Shown here piece by piece: positions 21,004 to 30,834 of a stretch of 32,568 nt of DNA. The DNA is from Candidatus Gastranaerophilales bacterium (GTDB lineage: Bacteria > Cyanobacteriota > Vampirovibrionia > Gastranaerophilales > Gastranaerophilaceae). The stretch is taken from positions 1 through 32,568 of the forward strand of contig CANQCO010000012.1 in assembly GCA_947589705.1 (NCBI GenBank), written 5' to 3'. The notes beneath the pieces were generated by a model, which saw only the letters and a program-made list of their open reading frames with translations, was not told the origin of the DNA and did no database searches. Position numbers and translations under genes: made by a program. Positions within the stretch are counted from its first letter, which is position 1. Each line of letters starts with the position of its first letter.

Positions 21004-22296
21004 CTAAACATCAAATCTTTTGTAAATTTCATTTATGTTTTTTAAATAATCGTCAATGTTAAAACACGATTTTATTTCTTCCGAAGACAGTTTTGAGGTT
21101 ACATCTTTATCGTTTAAAAGATTATCAATAAAGCTTTTATTGTTATTGAAGGCGTCAAGCGCATTTCTTTGAACTATTTTATAGGCGTCTTCTCTAAGCA
21201 TTCCTTTTGTGCATAATTTTAATAAAACTTTTTGAGAGAATACGATTCCGCCGAAAAGATTTGTATTTTTAAGCATATTATCCTTGTGGATAACGAGGTT
21301 TTTTATGGTTTTTTCAAGCCTTGAGAGCATATAATCAATAAGCACGGATGAATCGGGGAATATAATTCTTTCAACACTACTGTGAGATATATCTCTTTCA
21401 TGCCAGAGCGGAATATTCTCCATTGCGGCAATAGAGTTAGCTCTTACAACTCTTGCGAGTCCCGATAAATTCTCGCCCGAAATGGGGTTCTTTTTATGAG
21501 GCATAGCGGATGAGCCTTTTTGCGAAGATGTAAAACCTTCTTCAACCTCAAGCACTTCTGTCCTTTGTAAGTGTCTTAGTTCAACTGCAACTTGTTCAAC
21601 GCAGGAAGCTATAAGCGCCAATGCCTGAATATACTGAGCGTGAATATCTCTTGCAATAACCTGAGTTGAAAATTTAGCAGGTTTTAACCCTAAAATATCG
21701 CATGCCAGCTCTTCAACTTTAGGACTTATATTGCTGTATGTACCGACAGGCCCTGAAATTTGACCCACATTAGCTTCCGACAGTGCTTTTTCAAAGTTTC
21801 TTTTATTTCTTTCAAATAAATCAATCCAGCCGCAAAGCTTTACTCCGAATGTTATGGGCTCTGCATGTACACCGTGAGAACGTCCTATACATACGGTATT
21901 TTTATGTTCTTTAGCTTTTTCTTTTATTGTTTTTATTAAATTGTCGATATCATCAAGGATAATTTTTCCCGCAGCTTTCATTTGAAGCGCAAGAGCAGTA
22001 TCAATGACATCGGAGCTTGTCATTCCCATGTGGATATATCTTGAATTTTCGCCTACATTTTCATTAACGTTTGTTAAAAATGCAATAACGTCGTGATGAA
22101 CCTGACTTTCAATTTCGTCAATTCTTTCTACGGAAAAGGAAGCCTTATTTATGATATCATTTAAAACTTCGTCACTTATTTCACCAAGCTTATTATAAGC
22201 TTTTACAACGGCAAGTTCTACATCAAGATAGTATTTAAACTTGGTTTCAATATCCCAAATTTTTTTCATTTCTTCTCTTGAATATCTCTCAATCAT
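21004..22296 (-). CDS. purB: Adenylosuccinate lyase
   Basis: MIERYSREEMKKIWDIETKFKYYLDVELAVVKAYNKLGEI, SSQKGSSAMPHKKNPISGENLSGLARVVR signature. Internal ATG at 22296 preferred to the track start 22350. Confidence 0.96.
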   Translation of the reverse strand: MIERYSREEMKKIWDIETKFKYYLDVELAVVKAYNKLGEISDEVLNDIINKASFSVERIDEIESQVHHDVIAFLTNVNENVGENSRYIHMGMTSSDVIDTALALQMKAAGKIILDDIDNLIKTIKEKAKEHKNTVCIGRSHGVHAEPITFGVKLCGWIDLFERNKRNFEKALSEANVGQISGPVGTYSNISPKVEELACDILGLKPAKFSTQVIARDIHAQYIQALALIASCVEQVAVELRHLQRTEVLEVEEGFTSSQKGSSAMPHKKNPISGENLSGLARVVRANSIAAMENIPLWHERDISHSSVERIIFPDSSVLIDYMLSRLEKTIKNLVIHKDNMLKNTNLFGGIVFSQKVLLKLCTKGMLREDAYKIVQRNALDAFNNNKSFIDNLLNDKDVTSKLSSEEIKSCFNIDDYLKNINEIYKRFDV

Positions 22297-22382
22297 TATT
22301 ACTTCCTTTTTTAACTTTTTTATTTTACAATAACTCCATACAGAGTTCAAGGAATGGAAATAACGCTAAGGAGAGTAAAAAG

Positions 22383-23894
22383 ATGGAAAGACAGCCCTTC
22401 TTTTATGATATAACACTTAGAGACGGAAACCAATCTCTTAAAAAGCCTTGGAACACCTTTGAAAAGGAAATCATATTCAATAATCTGATAGAACTTGGAG
22501 TTCAAGGTATAGAAGTAGGTTTTGCTGCGGCATCCGATATGGATTTTGAAGCCTGCTTAAGATTAGCTTCAATTGCGCCTGATAATACAGTTATTTCTGC
22601 CCTTGCAAGAACGGTTAAAAATGATATTTTAAAAGCTTTTGAATCAATAAAAAACGCAAAGAAAAAGAGAATTCACACTTTTATTGCGATGAGTCCTTTT
22701 AATATGCGGTATGTGTTGAATAAATCACCTGAGGAAGTTAAAAAGACGGCAATTGAAGCTGTAAGCTATGCAAAAAGCCTTGTAGGAAATGACGGAGAAG
22801 TACAATTTTCGGTTGAACACTTCGGCGATTGCTGTGAAAATATAGATTTTGTTATAGATTCTCTTAAAGAGATTGTAAAAGCAGGTGCAAGCGTTATTAA
22901 TTTACCTAATACGGTAGAAAGAACCTGCCCTTCAAGATTTGTTAATCTTGTTGAAAAGGTTTATAATGCGCTTCCGAAGGATATAATAATTTCGGTTCAC
23001 AACCATAATGACCTTGGAATGGCAACAGCCACAACGGTTGAAAGTTATTTTAAAGGTGCTGTACAGCTTGAATGTGCATTAAACGGGCTTGGAGAAAGAG
23101 CGGGAAATACAAATATGTATGAAGTTGCCGTTGCTCTCCATAATCTCGGCGTGGATGTACCTTTAAATTTATCTAAAATATACGAACTTGCCCTTGTAAT
23201 ATCCGATATGTCGGATGTAAAAATATATGAAAAAGCGCCTTTAATAGGGCCTGAAGCACTATCGCACAGAAGCGGCATACACCAAGACGGTGCCGTTAAA
23301 ACCAAAGATATGGAAAAAGGTGCATATAGACCTATTCATCCGTCTTTAATAGGCAGAAAAGATGATGAAAAACTCGGATTTACTTCGCAATCGGGTAAAA
23401 CCGCCATATTTGAAATTATTACGGAGGCAGGTTATCCTATTACACTTTCCGAGGCGCAAAGAATTGTTCCCTTTGCAAAGGAAGAAGCCGAAAAAATCGG
23501 AGAACTTACAACACGCAATATTATTGATATCTACTACAATAATGTTCTTAATGTTAAAGGTGCATTCAGGTTATGCAATCTTGAAAAACTTGAAGACGAA
23601 AAAATTAAACTCAGATTTATGTATAAAGATAAAGAATACAATATTGAAGTATCTGGTAACGGGCCTGTTGATGCTTGTATTAAGGCTGTTCAAAAGGCAG
23701 GATTCGATTGTGAGTTCTTAAATTATGAACAAAAAGCTTTGAATATGGGTTCTGATGCAAGTGCTATGACGATTATGCAGTTTAAAGCACCGAACGGACA
23801 GACCGTTATTTCCAGAGGTTGTGATGAAAGTACCGTTAAAGCTAATATTAAAGCCATATTTAACGGACTTAACATTATTGAAAACATGAAGTAA
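22383..23894 (+). CDS. leuA: 2-isopropylmalate synthase
   Basis: FFYDITLRDGNQSLKKPWNTFEKE..., VHNHNDLGMATATTVESYFKGAVQLECALNGLGERAGNTN, GIHQDGAVK; ATG at 22383 has an aaggag RBS. Confidence 0.92.
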   Translation: MERQPFFYDITLRDGNQSLKKPWNTFEKEIIFNNLIELGVQGIEVGFAAASDMDFEACLRLASIAPDNTVISALARTVKNDILKAFESIKNAKKKRIHTFIAMSPFNMRYVLNKSPEEVKKTAIEAVSYAKSLVGNDGEVQFSVEHFGDCCENIDFVIDSLKEIVKAGASVINLPNTVERTCPSRFVNLVEKVYNALPKDIIISVHNHNDLGMATATTVESYFKGAVQLECALNGLGERAGNTNMYEVAVALHNLGVDVPLNLSKIYELALVISDMSDVKIYEKAPLIGPEALSHRSGIHQDGAVKTKDMEKGAYRPIHPSLIGRKDDEKLGFTSQSGKTAIFEIITEAGYPITLSEAQRIVPFAKEEAEKIGELTTRNIIDIYYNNVLNVKGAFRLCNLEKLEDEKIKLRFMYKDKEYNIEVSGNGPVDACIKAVQKAGFDCEFLNYEQKALNMGSDASAMTIMQFKAPNGQTVISRGCDESTVKANIKAIFNGLNIIENMK

Positions 23895-23897
23895 TTT

Positions 23898-25940
23898 ATG
23901 AAAAAATTATTTAAAATATTACTAATATTATGTTTATTTTTAAATTACACCCTTCCCGTATCGGCATTTTCATCAGGGTTTATTCTGCACGAAAAAATTA
24001 TTGATGAGATTCAAACCGAAAATGTTGTTTCAAAAGATGTTGAAAAAAGGCTAAAATCTTCAATTGCGAAGGTATATGGCGAAAATCAAAAAGACGAAAT
24101 ATATATAAATATATTAAAAATAATAAAAGAAACAAGATTAAAACGCAGTGATTCTTTAAAAAGAGAAGACTTAAAACGCAGTGATGACTGGTATAAAGAT
24201 GAAATTATATATATGTTTTATGTTGACCAGTTTGGCGTCGGTAGTGATAATCTGCCTAATACATTCAGAAAAACCGCCAAAATGCTTCCTTATTTAAAAG
24301 ATTTAGGCGTAACAACAATTTATATGCTTCCTTTTGTGGATTCACCAATGGGAGATGCGGGATTTGACGTGAGAAACCCCAGAGATGTCCGCAAAGACTT
24401 AGGCGGTATGAGTGAATTTAAATACTTTATTCGTGAAGCAAAAAACCATGGGCTTAAAATAAAATCAGACTTAGTGCTGAATCACTTTTCCGATACTCAT
24501 GAATGGTTTAATGAGATAAAGAACGGTAATTTGGATAAGTTGGATTACTTCCTTGTAACGGATAAGGAACCCGAAAAAACGATATATAAAGATGAAAAAC
24601 TCGGGTATATCGCTGAATATAAACACGACAGCGGAAAAATTTCAAAAAGAAGGCTTATATTCCCCGAAATAACGGATTCTCATTACCGAAAAGAAACAAT
24701 AAACGGCAAAGACTACTATTTTTACCATACTTTTTATCCGTTTCAACTTGATATTAACTGGGAAAATCCGAAAGTATTGTATTATAATCTGGAAACAATA
24801 GCGTTTTGGGCAAATTTAGGAATTGATATATTCAGAATGGATGCTATACCGTACCTTATAAAAGAAGAAGGCACCAACGGTGAAAACAGTCCTAAAACAC
24901 ATGAAATAATAAAGATTTTAAGTACGTTTTTGCAGGAAATTGCGCCTCGTTCCGTTATTCAATCCGAGGCATGCCAGCCTCCTAAAAAGATAGTTCCTTA
25001 TTTTGGCAGTGAAAAACAGGTGGAACTGAATATATCGGGAGAAAGAAAGAATTTATTAAGGACAAATGAAGTTCAAATAGCATACCATTTCCCTTACATG
25101 CCTGCAATATGGGCTTCTTTGGTATCGGGTAACAGTTCATATTTCTGGCAGATACATAAAAAAACTCCTCAAATACCTGCTTCAAGCGAATGGGCAGTAT
25201 TCTTAAGGGTGCATGATGAACTTACGCTTGAAATGGTAAATAATCAAATTCGTGAACTTATATATGACGGTTTGGCGGATAAGGGTGCAGAATTCAGAAA
25301 AGGTTACGGCGTAAGCGGCAGAATGGCTGATTTTTTGGATAATGACCCTGAACGTATTAATATGGCATTTTCAATTCTTCTTTCTTTAAAAGGGATTCCC
25401 GTAATATACTACGGAGATGAAATAGGAAGCCGTAATAACTATTCTTTTGCCCAAAGAAGGGCTAAATATAGAGAAAGAAAAAATAAAACAAAAAACGGTG
25501 AAAAAACAGAAATGCTGTCTTATTTTGACAGCAGAGACATTCATAGAGGTGCAATTAAAAAATCTGCTTTTTATAGAGCTATGAATAATTCCAATAATTT
25601 TAATTCAAAAATTTATAAAAAAGTTAAAAGATTAATTCAGGTAAGAAAAGCATATCCTACGCTCTCTAGAGGTGATTTTAGTGAAGTTAAATCAAGTAAA
25701 AAAGAGGTTTTATCTTATTTAAGAAAAGGAAAAAACGACAGAATACTTATAATTAATAATCTTTCCGATGACAGAATTTATACTGAACTTGAATCTTCGG
25801 ACTTCAATTTTGATAAGTTTTCAGGTGAAATTGAAATGAAAGAATTAATATCAATGAAAAATAAAGTCTTAAAAATTGATAATAAAAAATTAATAGTAAG
25901 ATTAAGACCTTATGAGTCTTTGTGGTTAAGTTTTCCTTAA
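23898..25940 (+). CDS. Exported GH13 alpha-amylase-family protein
   Basis: Signal peptide MKKLFKILLILCLFLNYTLPVSAFS; DDWYKDEIIYMFYVDQFGVG, KIKSDLVLNHFSDTHEWF, GIDIFRMDAIPYL, VIYYGDEIGSRNNYSF. Confidence 0.9.
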   Translation: MKKLFKILLILCLFLNYTLPVSAFSSGFILHEKIIDEIQTENVVSKDVEKRLKSSIAKVYGENQKDEIYINILKIIKETRLKRSDSLKREDLKRSDDWYKDEIIYMFYVDQFGVGSDNLPNTFRKTAKMLPYLKDLGVTTIYMLPFVDSPMGDAGFDVRNPRDVRKDLGGMSEFKYFIREAKNHGLKIKSDLVLNHFSDTHEWFNEIKNGNLDKLDYFLVTDKEPEKTIYKDEKLGYIAEYKHDSGKISKRRLIFPEITDSHYRKETINGKDYYFYHTFYPFQLDINWENPKVLYYNLETIAFWANLGIDIFRMDAIPYLIKEEGTNGENSPKTHEIIKILSTFLQEIAPRSVIQSEACQPPKKIVPYFGSEKQVELNISGERKNLLRTNEVQIAYHFPYMPAIWASLVSGNSSYFWQIHKKTPQIPASSEWAVFLRVHDELTLEMVNNQIRELIYDGLADKGAEFRKGYGVSGRMADFLDNDPERINMAFSILLSLKGIPVIYYGDEIGSRNNYSFAQRRAKYRERKNKTKNGEKTEMLSYFDSRDIHRGAIKKSAFYRAMNNSNNFNSKIYKKVKRLIQVRKAYPTLSRGDFSEVKSSKKEVLSYLRKGKNDRILIINNLSDDRIYTELESSDFNFDKFSGEIEMKELISMKNKVLKIDNKKLIVRLRPYESLWLSFP

Positions 25941-25997
25941 TTAATATTTCTTAATATAAAATAAAATATGCTAAATAAATAATCCTAAAATACCGAT

Positions 25998-26018
25998 ATA
26001 TTCCATGATATGGAGTAT
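25998..26018 (+). promoter_or_regulatory. Candidate hairpin sequestering the Shine-Dalgarno sequence of the 775-aa ORF
   Basis: ATATTCCAT-gat-ATGGAGTAT: nine pairs (one G-U), GGAG inside the 3' arm, directly before ATG at 26021. Confidence 0.4.
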
Positions 26019-26020
26019 GT

Positions 26021-28348
26021 ATGGCAGATTCTGTAAATAATAATGGCGTAGAAAACGGTTATAAATATAATAATCCGGAAATATCAAAATTTGATATTGA
26101 TAAAGACAATCAGATTTCTGTATTTGATGTTGATCAAATAACTGATGAAAATTCTAAATCAGAATTAGCTGGTTTACTTGAAAAAGATATGTCCGAACAA
26201 TTTAATGATGAAATAACCGAAGAAAAAATACAATCACTTGAAGGTAAATTATCGGATGCAAAAAATAATCAAGGTATGGTAGGTTCATTATGGAATGGTA
26301 TAAAAAATATAACAGGACTTGGTTCTAGTACAAAGAAGTGTGAACTAGCTCTTGAAGATTATAAAAACGGAAAAATCAGTTATGATGAAGCAGAAAGTAT
26401 AATTTCAGGATTTGAATCAAAACAGGAAAGTTCTGTAAATCTTGCTGCAAATATATTAACAGGTGTAGCCGCGACTCTGGTAGTCAGCTCAGCCGTATTT
26501 ACAGGCGGACTGTCGCTGGGTTTAATAGCAGGAGCTGCTGTAGTCGGGGCAGGAACAAAGGCAGGACTTAAATTTTTAGATAGAGCCACAAATAAAGTAA
26601 AAGGTGATGCTGTAGATGCCAAACAAATAGTTAAAGATTCACTTTCAGGTGCCGTAGATGGTGCGGTTTCTGTTGCAACAATGGGTATGGGAACGGCTGC
26701 TGTTACGAGTAAAACTGTAGCAGAACAGACTTTAAAAGAAACCGTAAAACAAGGAATAATTTCAGGTGCACAAGCAGGTGCGGTTTCAGGTGCAGTAACA
26801 GGTGCAAGTGACTATACTATTGAAGCTGCTTTAGAAGAAGATGTTGAATTTAATGCAGCTGATTTAGCTAAAAGTACATTAATGAATGCGGCAGGCGGTG
26901 CTGTAGCAGGCGGTATTATGGGCGGAGTTTCGTCTGGAATTCAATATAATAAGTTTGCGAAATCAGTATCCTCACAATCTTCTGCAAATGACATAGCAGA
27001 AATACCTATAGATAGTCCTGATGGTGCAGTTTCTCCTGTAAAAGATATGACGGAAGTACACGCAGATAGCCCTGATAGTGCAGCTTCTCCAGTAAAAGAT
27101 ATGGCGGAAGTACACGCAGATAGTCCTGATAGTACAGTTTCTCCAGTAAAAGATATGGCGGAAGTACACGCAGATAGTCCTGATGCTACAGTTTCTCCTG
27201 TGGATGATAAAACTGTAGTTAACACAGATGCTGAAGTGCCGGTACATATTCAAGAAGAATTGGCTGACAATACTCATAGAATGCATGAAATGTATCAAGA
27301 ACATATAGATGAAGCTGAAAAACAAATTAAAAGAACATTTTCCGATATTGATGGTAGTGAAGTTACGGCAAGACCGAAAAGTGAAGATTCTATTATGTGT
27401 AAATTAATAAAAAAATATAGTAAAGACAGTCTTAAATCAACTTCTCTTGATGAATGTCTTGAAGCAATAGGGGATGCTTATGGTACAAGAATTCAGATTA
27501 AAAGTATTAGTCCCGAAGAATCAAGAGAAATTATTGAAAGTTGTTTACATGGTTACGATATAACTTATGAACAATTTATAAGATTTTTGGATGGTGATAC
27601 ATCCACTTTAGATGAAACAACAATTGCTGCAATAAATGAAATTAAAAGTACAGTTATTGATTCATTGAAAGAGCGTCAAACCCAAGAAGTTGTTGATAAA
27701 CTTGTTAAAGCTATTCGTAGTGTTGATAGTAAAAATGAATTACTGTTTCCTATTACTGAATTAAATAATTATGGTGATGAAATATCTTCATATTTTACAG
27801 CAAGGCAATTGCAGGAGATAGCTGATGCGTATAACCAGGTAACACATCAAAGACTTAAAATAGTTTCCTTAGATAGTTTTCAGGATGCCGCTGGAGAGAA
27901 AATTTCAATAGGGGATAAGATTTCAATAGGGAACAAGATTGAGTTAGATACTACAAAAGCTATTAAAGAATCAGGATATGCTTCTTCTCAGATTAATGTC
28001 AAACATAAATTTTCTGATGGTACAATTGGTAATGGTGAGTTTCAAATAAGAGGTAAAGTGCTTAATGAATTTGCTGATGCGGAACATATTCCTTATGATA
28101 TTAGATCAGGTAAAATTACAGCTTCTGATAAAACATACTCTGATATTTATAGTATAATAGAAAGTATGTCTGATTCTACTTACGAAGCATATAATGAGTT
28201 TTTAACCAGGACATATCAATATTTAAGACTAAAAGAACTTGGTATTGAAATTACTCCTCCTGTATTTAATGATCCATCACTTTCAGAAGAAGCACTAAGA
28301 TTGTTAAGTCCCGAAGGTTTGATAGAAATAAGTGCAAGAAAACACTGA
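26021..28348 (+). CDS. 775-aa protein: N-terminal EF-hand/dockerin-like motif, glycine-rich hydrophobic centre, 18-aa tandem repeats, C-terminal RelA/SpoT-like synthetase domain (candidate toxin/effector)
   Basis: FDIDKDNQISVFDVDQI; AANILTGVAATLVVSSAVFTGGLSLGLIAGAAVVGAG; C-terminal TARPKSEDSIMCKL...GDAYGTRIQI...SGYASSQINV...GEFQIRGKVLNEFADAEHIPYDIR, matching Rel synthetase motifs in order. Confidence 0.75.
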   Translation: MADSVNNNGVENGYKYNNPEISKFDIDKDNQISVFDVDQITDENSKSELAGLLEKDMSEQFNDEITEEKIQSLEGKLSDAKNNQGMVGSLWNGIKNITGLGSSTKKCELALEDYKNGKISYDEAESIISGFESKQESSVNLAANILTGVAATLVVSSAVFTGGLSLGLIAGAAVVGAGTKAGLKFLDRATNKVKGDAVDAKQIVKDSLSGAVDGAVSVATMGMGTAAVTSKTVAEQTLKETVKQGIISGAQAGAVSGAVTGASDYTIEAALEEDVEFNAADLAKSTLMNAAGGAVAGGIMGGVSSGIQYNKFAKSVSSQSSANDIAEIPIDSPDGAVSPVKDMTEVHADSPDSAASPVKDMAEVHADSPDSTVSPVKDMAEVHADSPDATVSPVDDKTVVNTDAEVPVHIQEELADNTHRMHEMYQEHIDEAEKQIKRTFSDIDGSEVTARPKSEDSIMCKLIKKYSKDSLKSTSLDECLEAIGDAYGTRIQIKSISPEESREIIESCLHGYDITYEQFIRFLDGDTSTLDETTIAAINEIKSTVIDSLKERQTQEVVDKLVKAIRSVDSKNELLFPITELNNYGDEISSYFTARQLQEIADAYNQVTHQRLKIVSLDSFQDAAGEKISIGDKISIGNKIELDTTKAIKESGYASSQINVKHKFSDGTIGNGEFQIRGKVLNEFADAEHIPYDIRSGKITASDKTYSDIYSIIESMSDSTYEAYNEFLTRTYQYLRLKELGIEITPPVFNDPSLSEEALRLLSPEGLIEISARKH
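27011..27226 (+). repeat. Four 54-bp tandem repeats (18-aa DSPDxxxSPVKDMxEVHA)
   Basis: gatag(t/c)cctgat starts at 27011, 27065, 27119 and 27173, exactly 54 bp apart. Confidence 0.93.
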
Positions 28349-28399
28349 CAAAAAAAATAGTTATATGTTTTAAATATGTTATAATATGAGGATAAAATA

Positions 28400-28837
28400 A
28401 TGGATGTAAACAATAATAAAAATCATTATAACACTTCATTTTCAAGTATTCCGGACGGTAAAAAAGAAATAATGGATAAAGATGAAAAAATGGAAATATT
28501 AATACCAAAAGCTTCAAACCTTTTGGCTAATAGAGCTGAAAGAGAAGTTCCCGAAAACGGAAAATTCCGTAAAATATTTGTTGCTTTTGATATCCCTGAT
28601 ACTCAAAATGAAGCATTAATCAGTTTTGAACATGATGAAATTGATCCTAAGAATATGAGAAGAATTTCTATTGGTGTTCACAGATTAGGAAGCGATAGAA
28701 TTACTTCAAATTATATTATTAAAGGTACTAAAAATGAATTAATTGAATACTTGAAAAAAATTGAATTTAAAAAAGAATTTAAAGATACTGTTAATTTACT
28801 TTCTGATTCCGTTGATGAATATTATTCTTCATTATAA
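28400..28837 (+). CDS. Small hypothetical protein downstream of the RelA/SpoT-domain ORF (candidate partner/immunity)
   Basis: 145-aa ORF with gaggataaaataATG start, same strand, 51-nt gap; charged soluble protein without recognised family. Confidence 0.65.
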   Translation: MDVNNNKNHYNTSFSSIPDGKKEIMDKDEKMEILIPKASNLLANRAEREVPENGKFRKIFVAFDIPDTQNEALISFEHDEIDPKNMRRISIGVHRLGSDRITSNYIIKGTKNELIEYLKKIEFKKEFKDTVNLLSDSVDEYYSSL

Positions 28838-28909
28838 TTAACTATATACTTGTAAAATATCTTTGAAGCAATTACAATAAAGTGAGTTTAGTTTTGAGGA
28901 TATTTTAAT

Positions 28910-30826
28910 ATGGGAAATTGTGAAGAACAAAAAAAATCACATTTTACAAGTTTAGAAGCAAAGTCAATAATAAATGAGGCTTTAAAAGTATTAGGGAAAA
29001 AACATCTGGCATTTATAGCACATGCAAACAGTTTTCCTGCTGAAACGGGTAAAAATACGGGATTTGGGAGTGTTAATTCTAATGCGGCAAAAAAGTTAAT
29101 TGATTTTTTATCAGGCGTATTTACCGATATTCAGCTTGGACCTGCAGGAAAAACAAAATCTATTGATGCTTCGCCGTATACGGGTACAATTTTTTCAAAT
29201 AACCCTTTATTTATAGATTTAGAGCAACTGACAACCGATGAATGGTTTAATATTCTCTCGCTTGAAACTTATGACAGAATTGTTGAAAATAATCCTAATA
29301 AAGATACAAACAGAACTGCTTATTCATATATTTTTAATGCGCAGGATGAAGCATTAAAAGAGGCTTTTGAAAACTTTAAAAAAGTTAACTGCCCCGATTT
29401 AAAAAATCAGTTTGAAAAGTATAAAGAAGATAATAAATTTTGGCTTGAAAAAGATTCTTTATATGAGGCGTTAACAGTTGATCACAACAACGATTATTGG
29501 CCGATGTGGAATTCTGATGTTGATAAAAATCTTCTTAATCCTCAAAATGAAGAACAAAAAACTCAATATGCGCAAAGAATAAAAGAACTTAAAGAACAGT
29601 ATAAAGATGTTATAGAATACTATTCATTCTGCCAGTTCTTAATTTATGTTCAAAACAATAAATCAAGACAATATGCCCAGACAAAAGGTATGAAAATGAT
29701 AGCCGACAGGCAAGTTGCATTTTCAGACCGTGATAATTGGGCATATCAGTCATATTTCTTAAAAGGCTGGTATCTGGGATGTCCGCCTGATTATTTCTCG
29801 GAAGACGGTCAAATGTGGGGATTCCCCGTAATGGATCCTGAAAAGCTTTTTAATCAAGACGGCTCACTTGCTGAAGGCGGATTGTTAATGAAAGAGCTTT
29901 ATAAGAAAATGTTTACCGAAAACCCAGGCGGTGTAAGAATTGACCATATGGTAGGTTTAATTGACCCTTGGGTTTATGTTGCGGGCAAAAAACCTAAAAT
30001 AGAAGAAGGTGCGGGCAGATTATATTCATCTCCCGAACATCCCGTTTTATCAAGATATGCTATTGCAACTAAAGATGACTTAAATTATGAAGTTGAAGCC
30101 GATAAAGAAGAAAGAATACTTAAGTTAACCGAAGAACAGGTTAAACGCTACGGTGCTCTTGTCGAAAAAATAGTTATCGGTGCCGCTAAAGAAGTCGGAC
30201 TTGATAAAGATTCCATTGTTTGCGAGGATTTGGGTACTTTGACTCATCCAGTTGTAAGTGTTATGAAAGAATATGACCTACAAGGTATGAAGTTGATTCA
30301 GTTTGTTGTACCTGAAAAGCCTGATCACCCTTACAGATGTAAAAATATTACTCCGAGAAGCTGGGCTATGGTTGGTACTCACGATAATGAACCTATTGCA
30401 ATGTGGGCTGACGCTACGGTTAATACGGAAGCAGGGTATTTAAACGGCAAAAATCTTGCTGAGGACTTATGGCCTGACGCTGATAATGAAGAAAGAGAAG
30501 CAATTGCCGTAAGAATTTCTAAAGATGCTCCTTTCTTAACTCAAACTAAGTTTGTTGAATTATTTGCCTGCAAAGCTGAAAATATTCAGATTTTCTTTAC
30601 CGACTTTTTGGGATTGTATGATGTATATAACCGCCCCGGAACTTCAGGTGATAAAAATTGGTCATTAAGAATCCCCGATAACTATGATGAAGTTTATGCA
30701 AATAATTTAAGAGAAGGTAAAGCATTAAATCTTCCTTTAATCTTAAAGCTTGCCATAGAAGCAAGAGGGCATGAGTTTGCTTCTCAACATCAGGATATTA
30801 TCCAAAAACTTGAAAGTATAATATAG
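28910..30826 (+). CDS. malQ: 4-alpha-glucanotransferase (GH77)
   Basis: LGPAGKTKSIDASPYTGTIFSNNPLFIDLE, GGVRIDHMVGLIDPWVYV, VCEDLGTLTHPVVSVMKEYDLQGMKLIQF, WAMVGTHDNEPIAMW. Confidence 0.93.
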   Translation: MGNCEEQKKSHFTSLEAKSIINEALKVLGKKHLAFIAHANSFPAETGKNTGFGSVNSNAAKKLIDFLSGVFTDIQLGPAGKTKSIDASPYTGTIFSNNPLFIDLEQLTTDEWFNILSLETYDRIVENNPNKDTNRTAYSYIFNAQDEALKEAFENFKKVNCPDLKNQFEKYKEDNKFWLEKDSLYEALTVDHNNDYWPMWNSDVDKNLLNPQNEEQKTQYAQRIKELKEQYKDVIEYYSFCQFLIYVQNNKSRQYAQTKGMKMIADRQVAFSDRDNWAYQSYFLKGWYLGCPPDYFSEDGQMWGFPVMDPEKLFNQDGSLAEGGLLMKELYKKMFTENPGGVRIDHMVGLIDPWVYVAGKKPKIEEGAGRLYSSPEHPVLSRYAIATKDDLNYEVEADKEERILKLTEEQVKRYGALVEKIVIGAAKEVGLDKDSIVCEDLGTLTHPVVSVMKEYDLQGMKLIQFVVPEKPDHPYRCKNITPRSWAMVGTHDNEPIAMWADATVNTEAGYLNGKNLAEDLWPDADNEEREAIAVRISKDAPFLTQTKFVELFACKAENIQIFFTDFLGLYDVYNRPGTSGDKNWSLRIPDNYDEVYANNLREGKALNLPLILKLAIEARGHEFASQHQDIIQKLESII

Positions 30827-30834
30827 GAAATAAA

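Noticed and set aside
26941-27325. Minus-strand ORFs 26941..27225 and 26972..27325 with repetitive peptides
   Set aside because: They are antisense shadows of the 54-bp tandem repeats in the plus-strand 775-aa gene.
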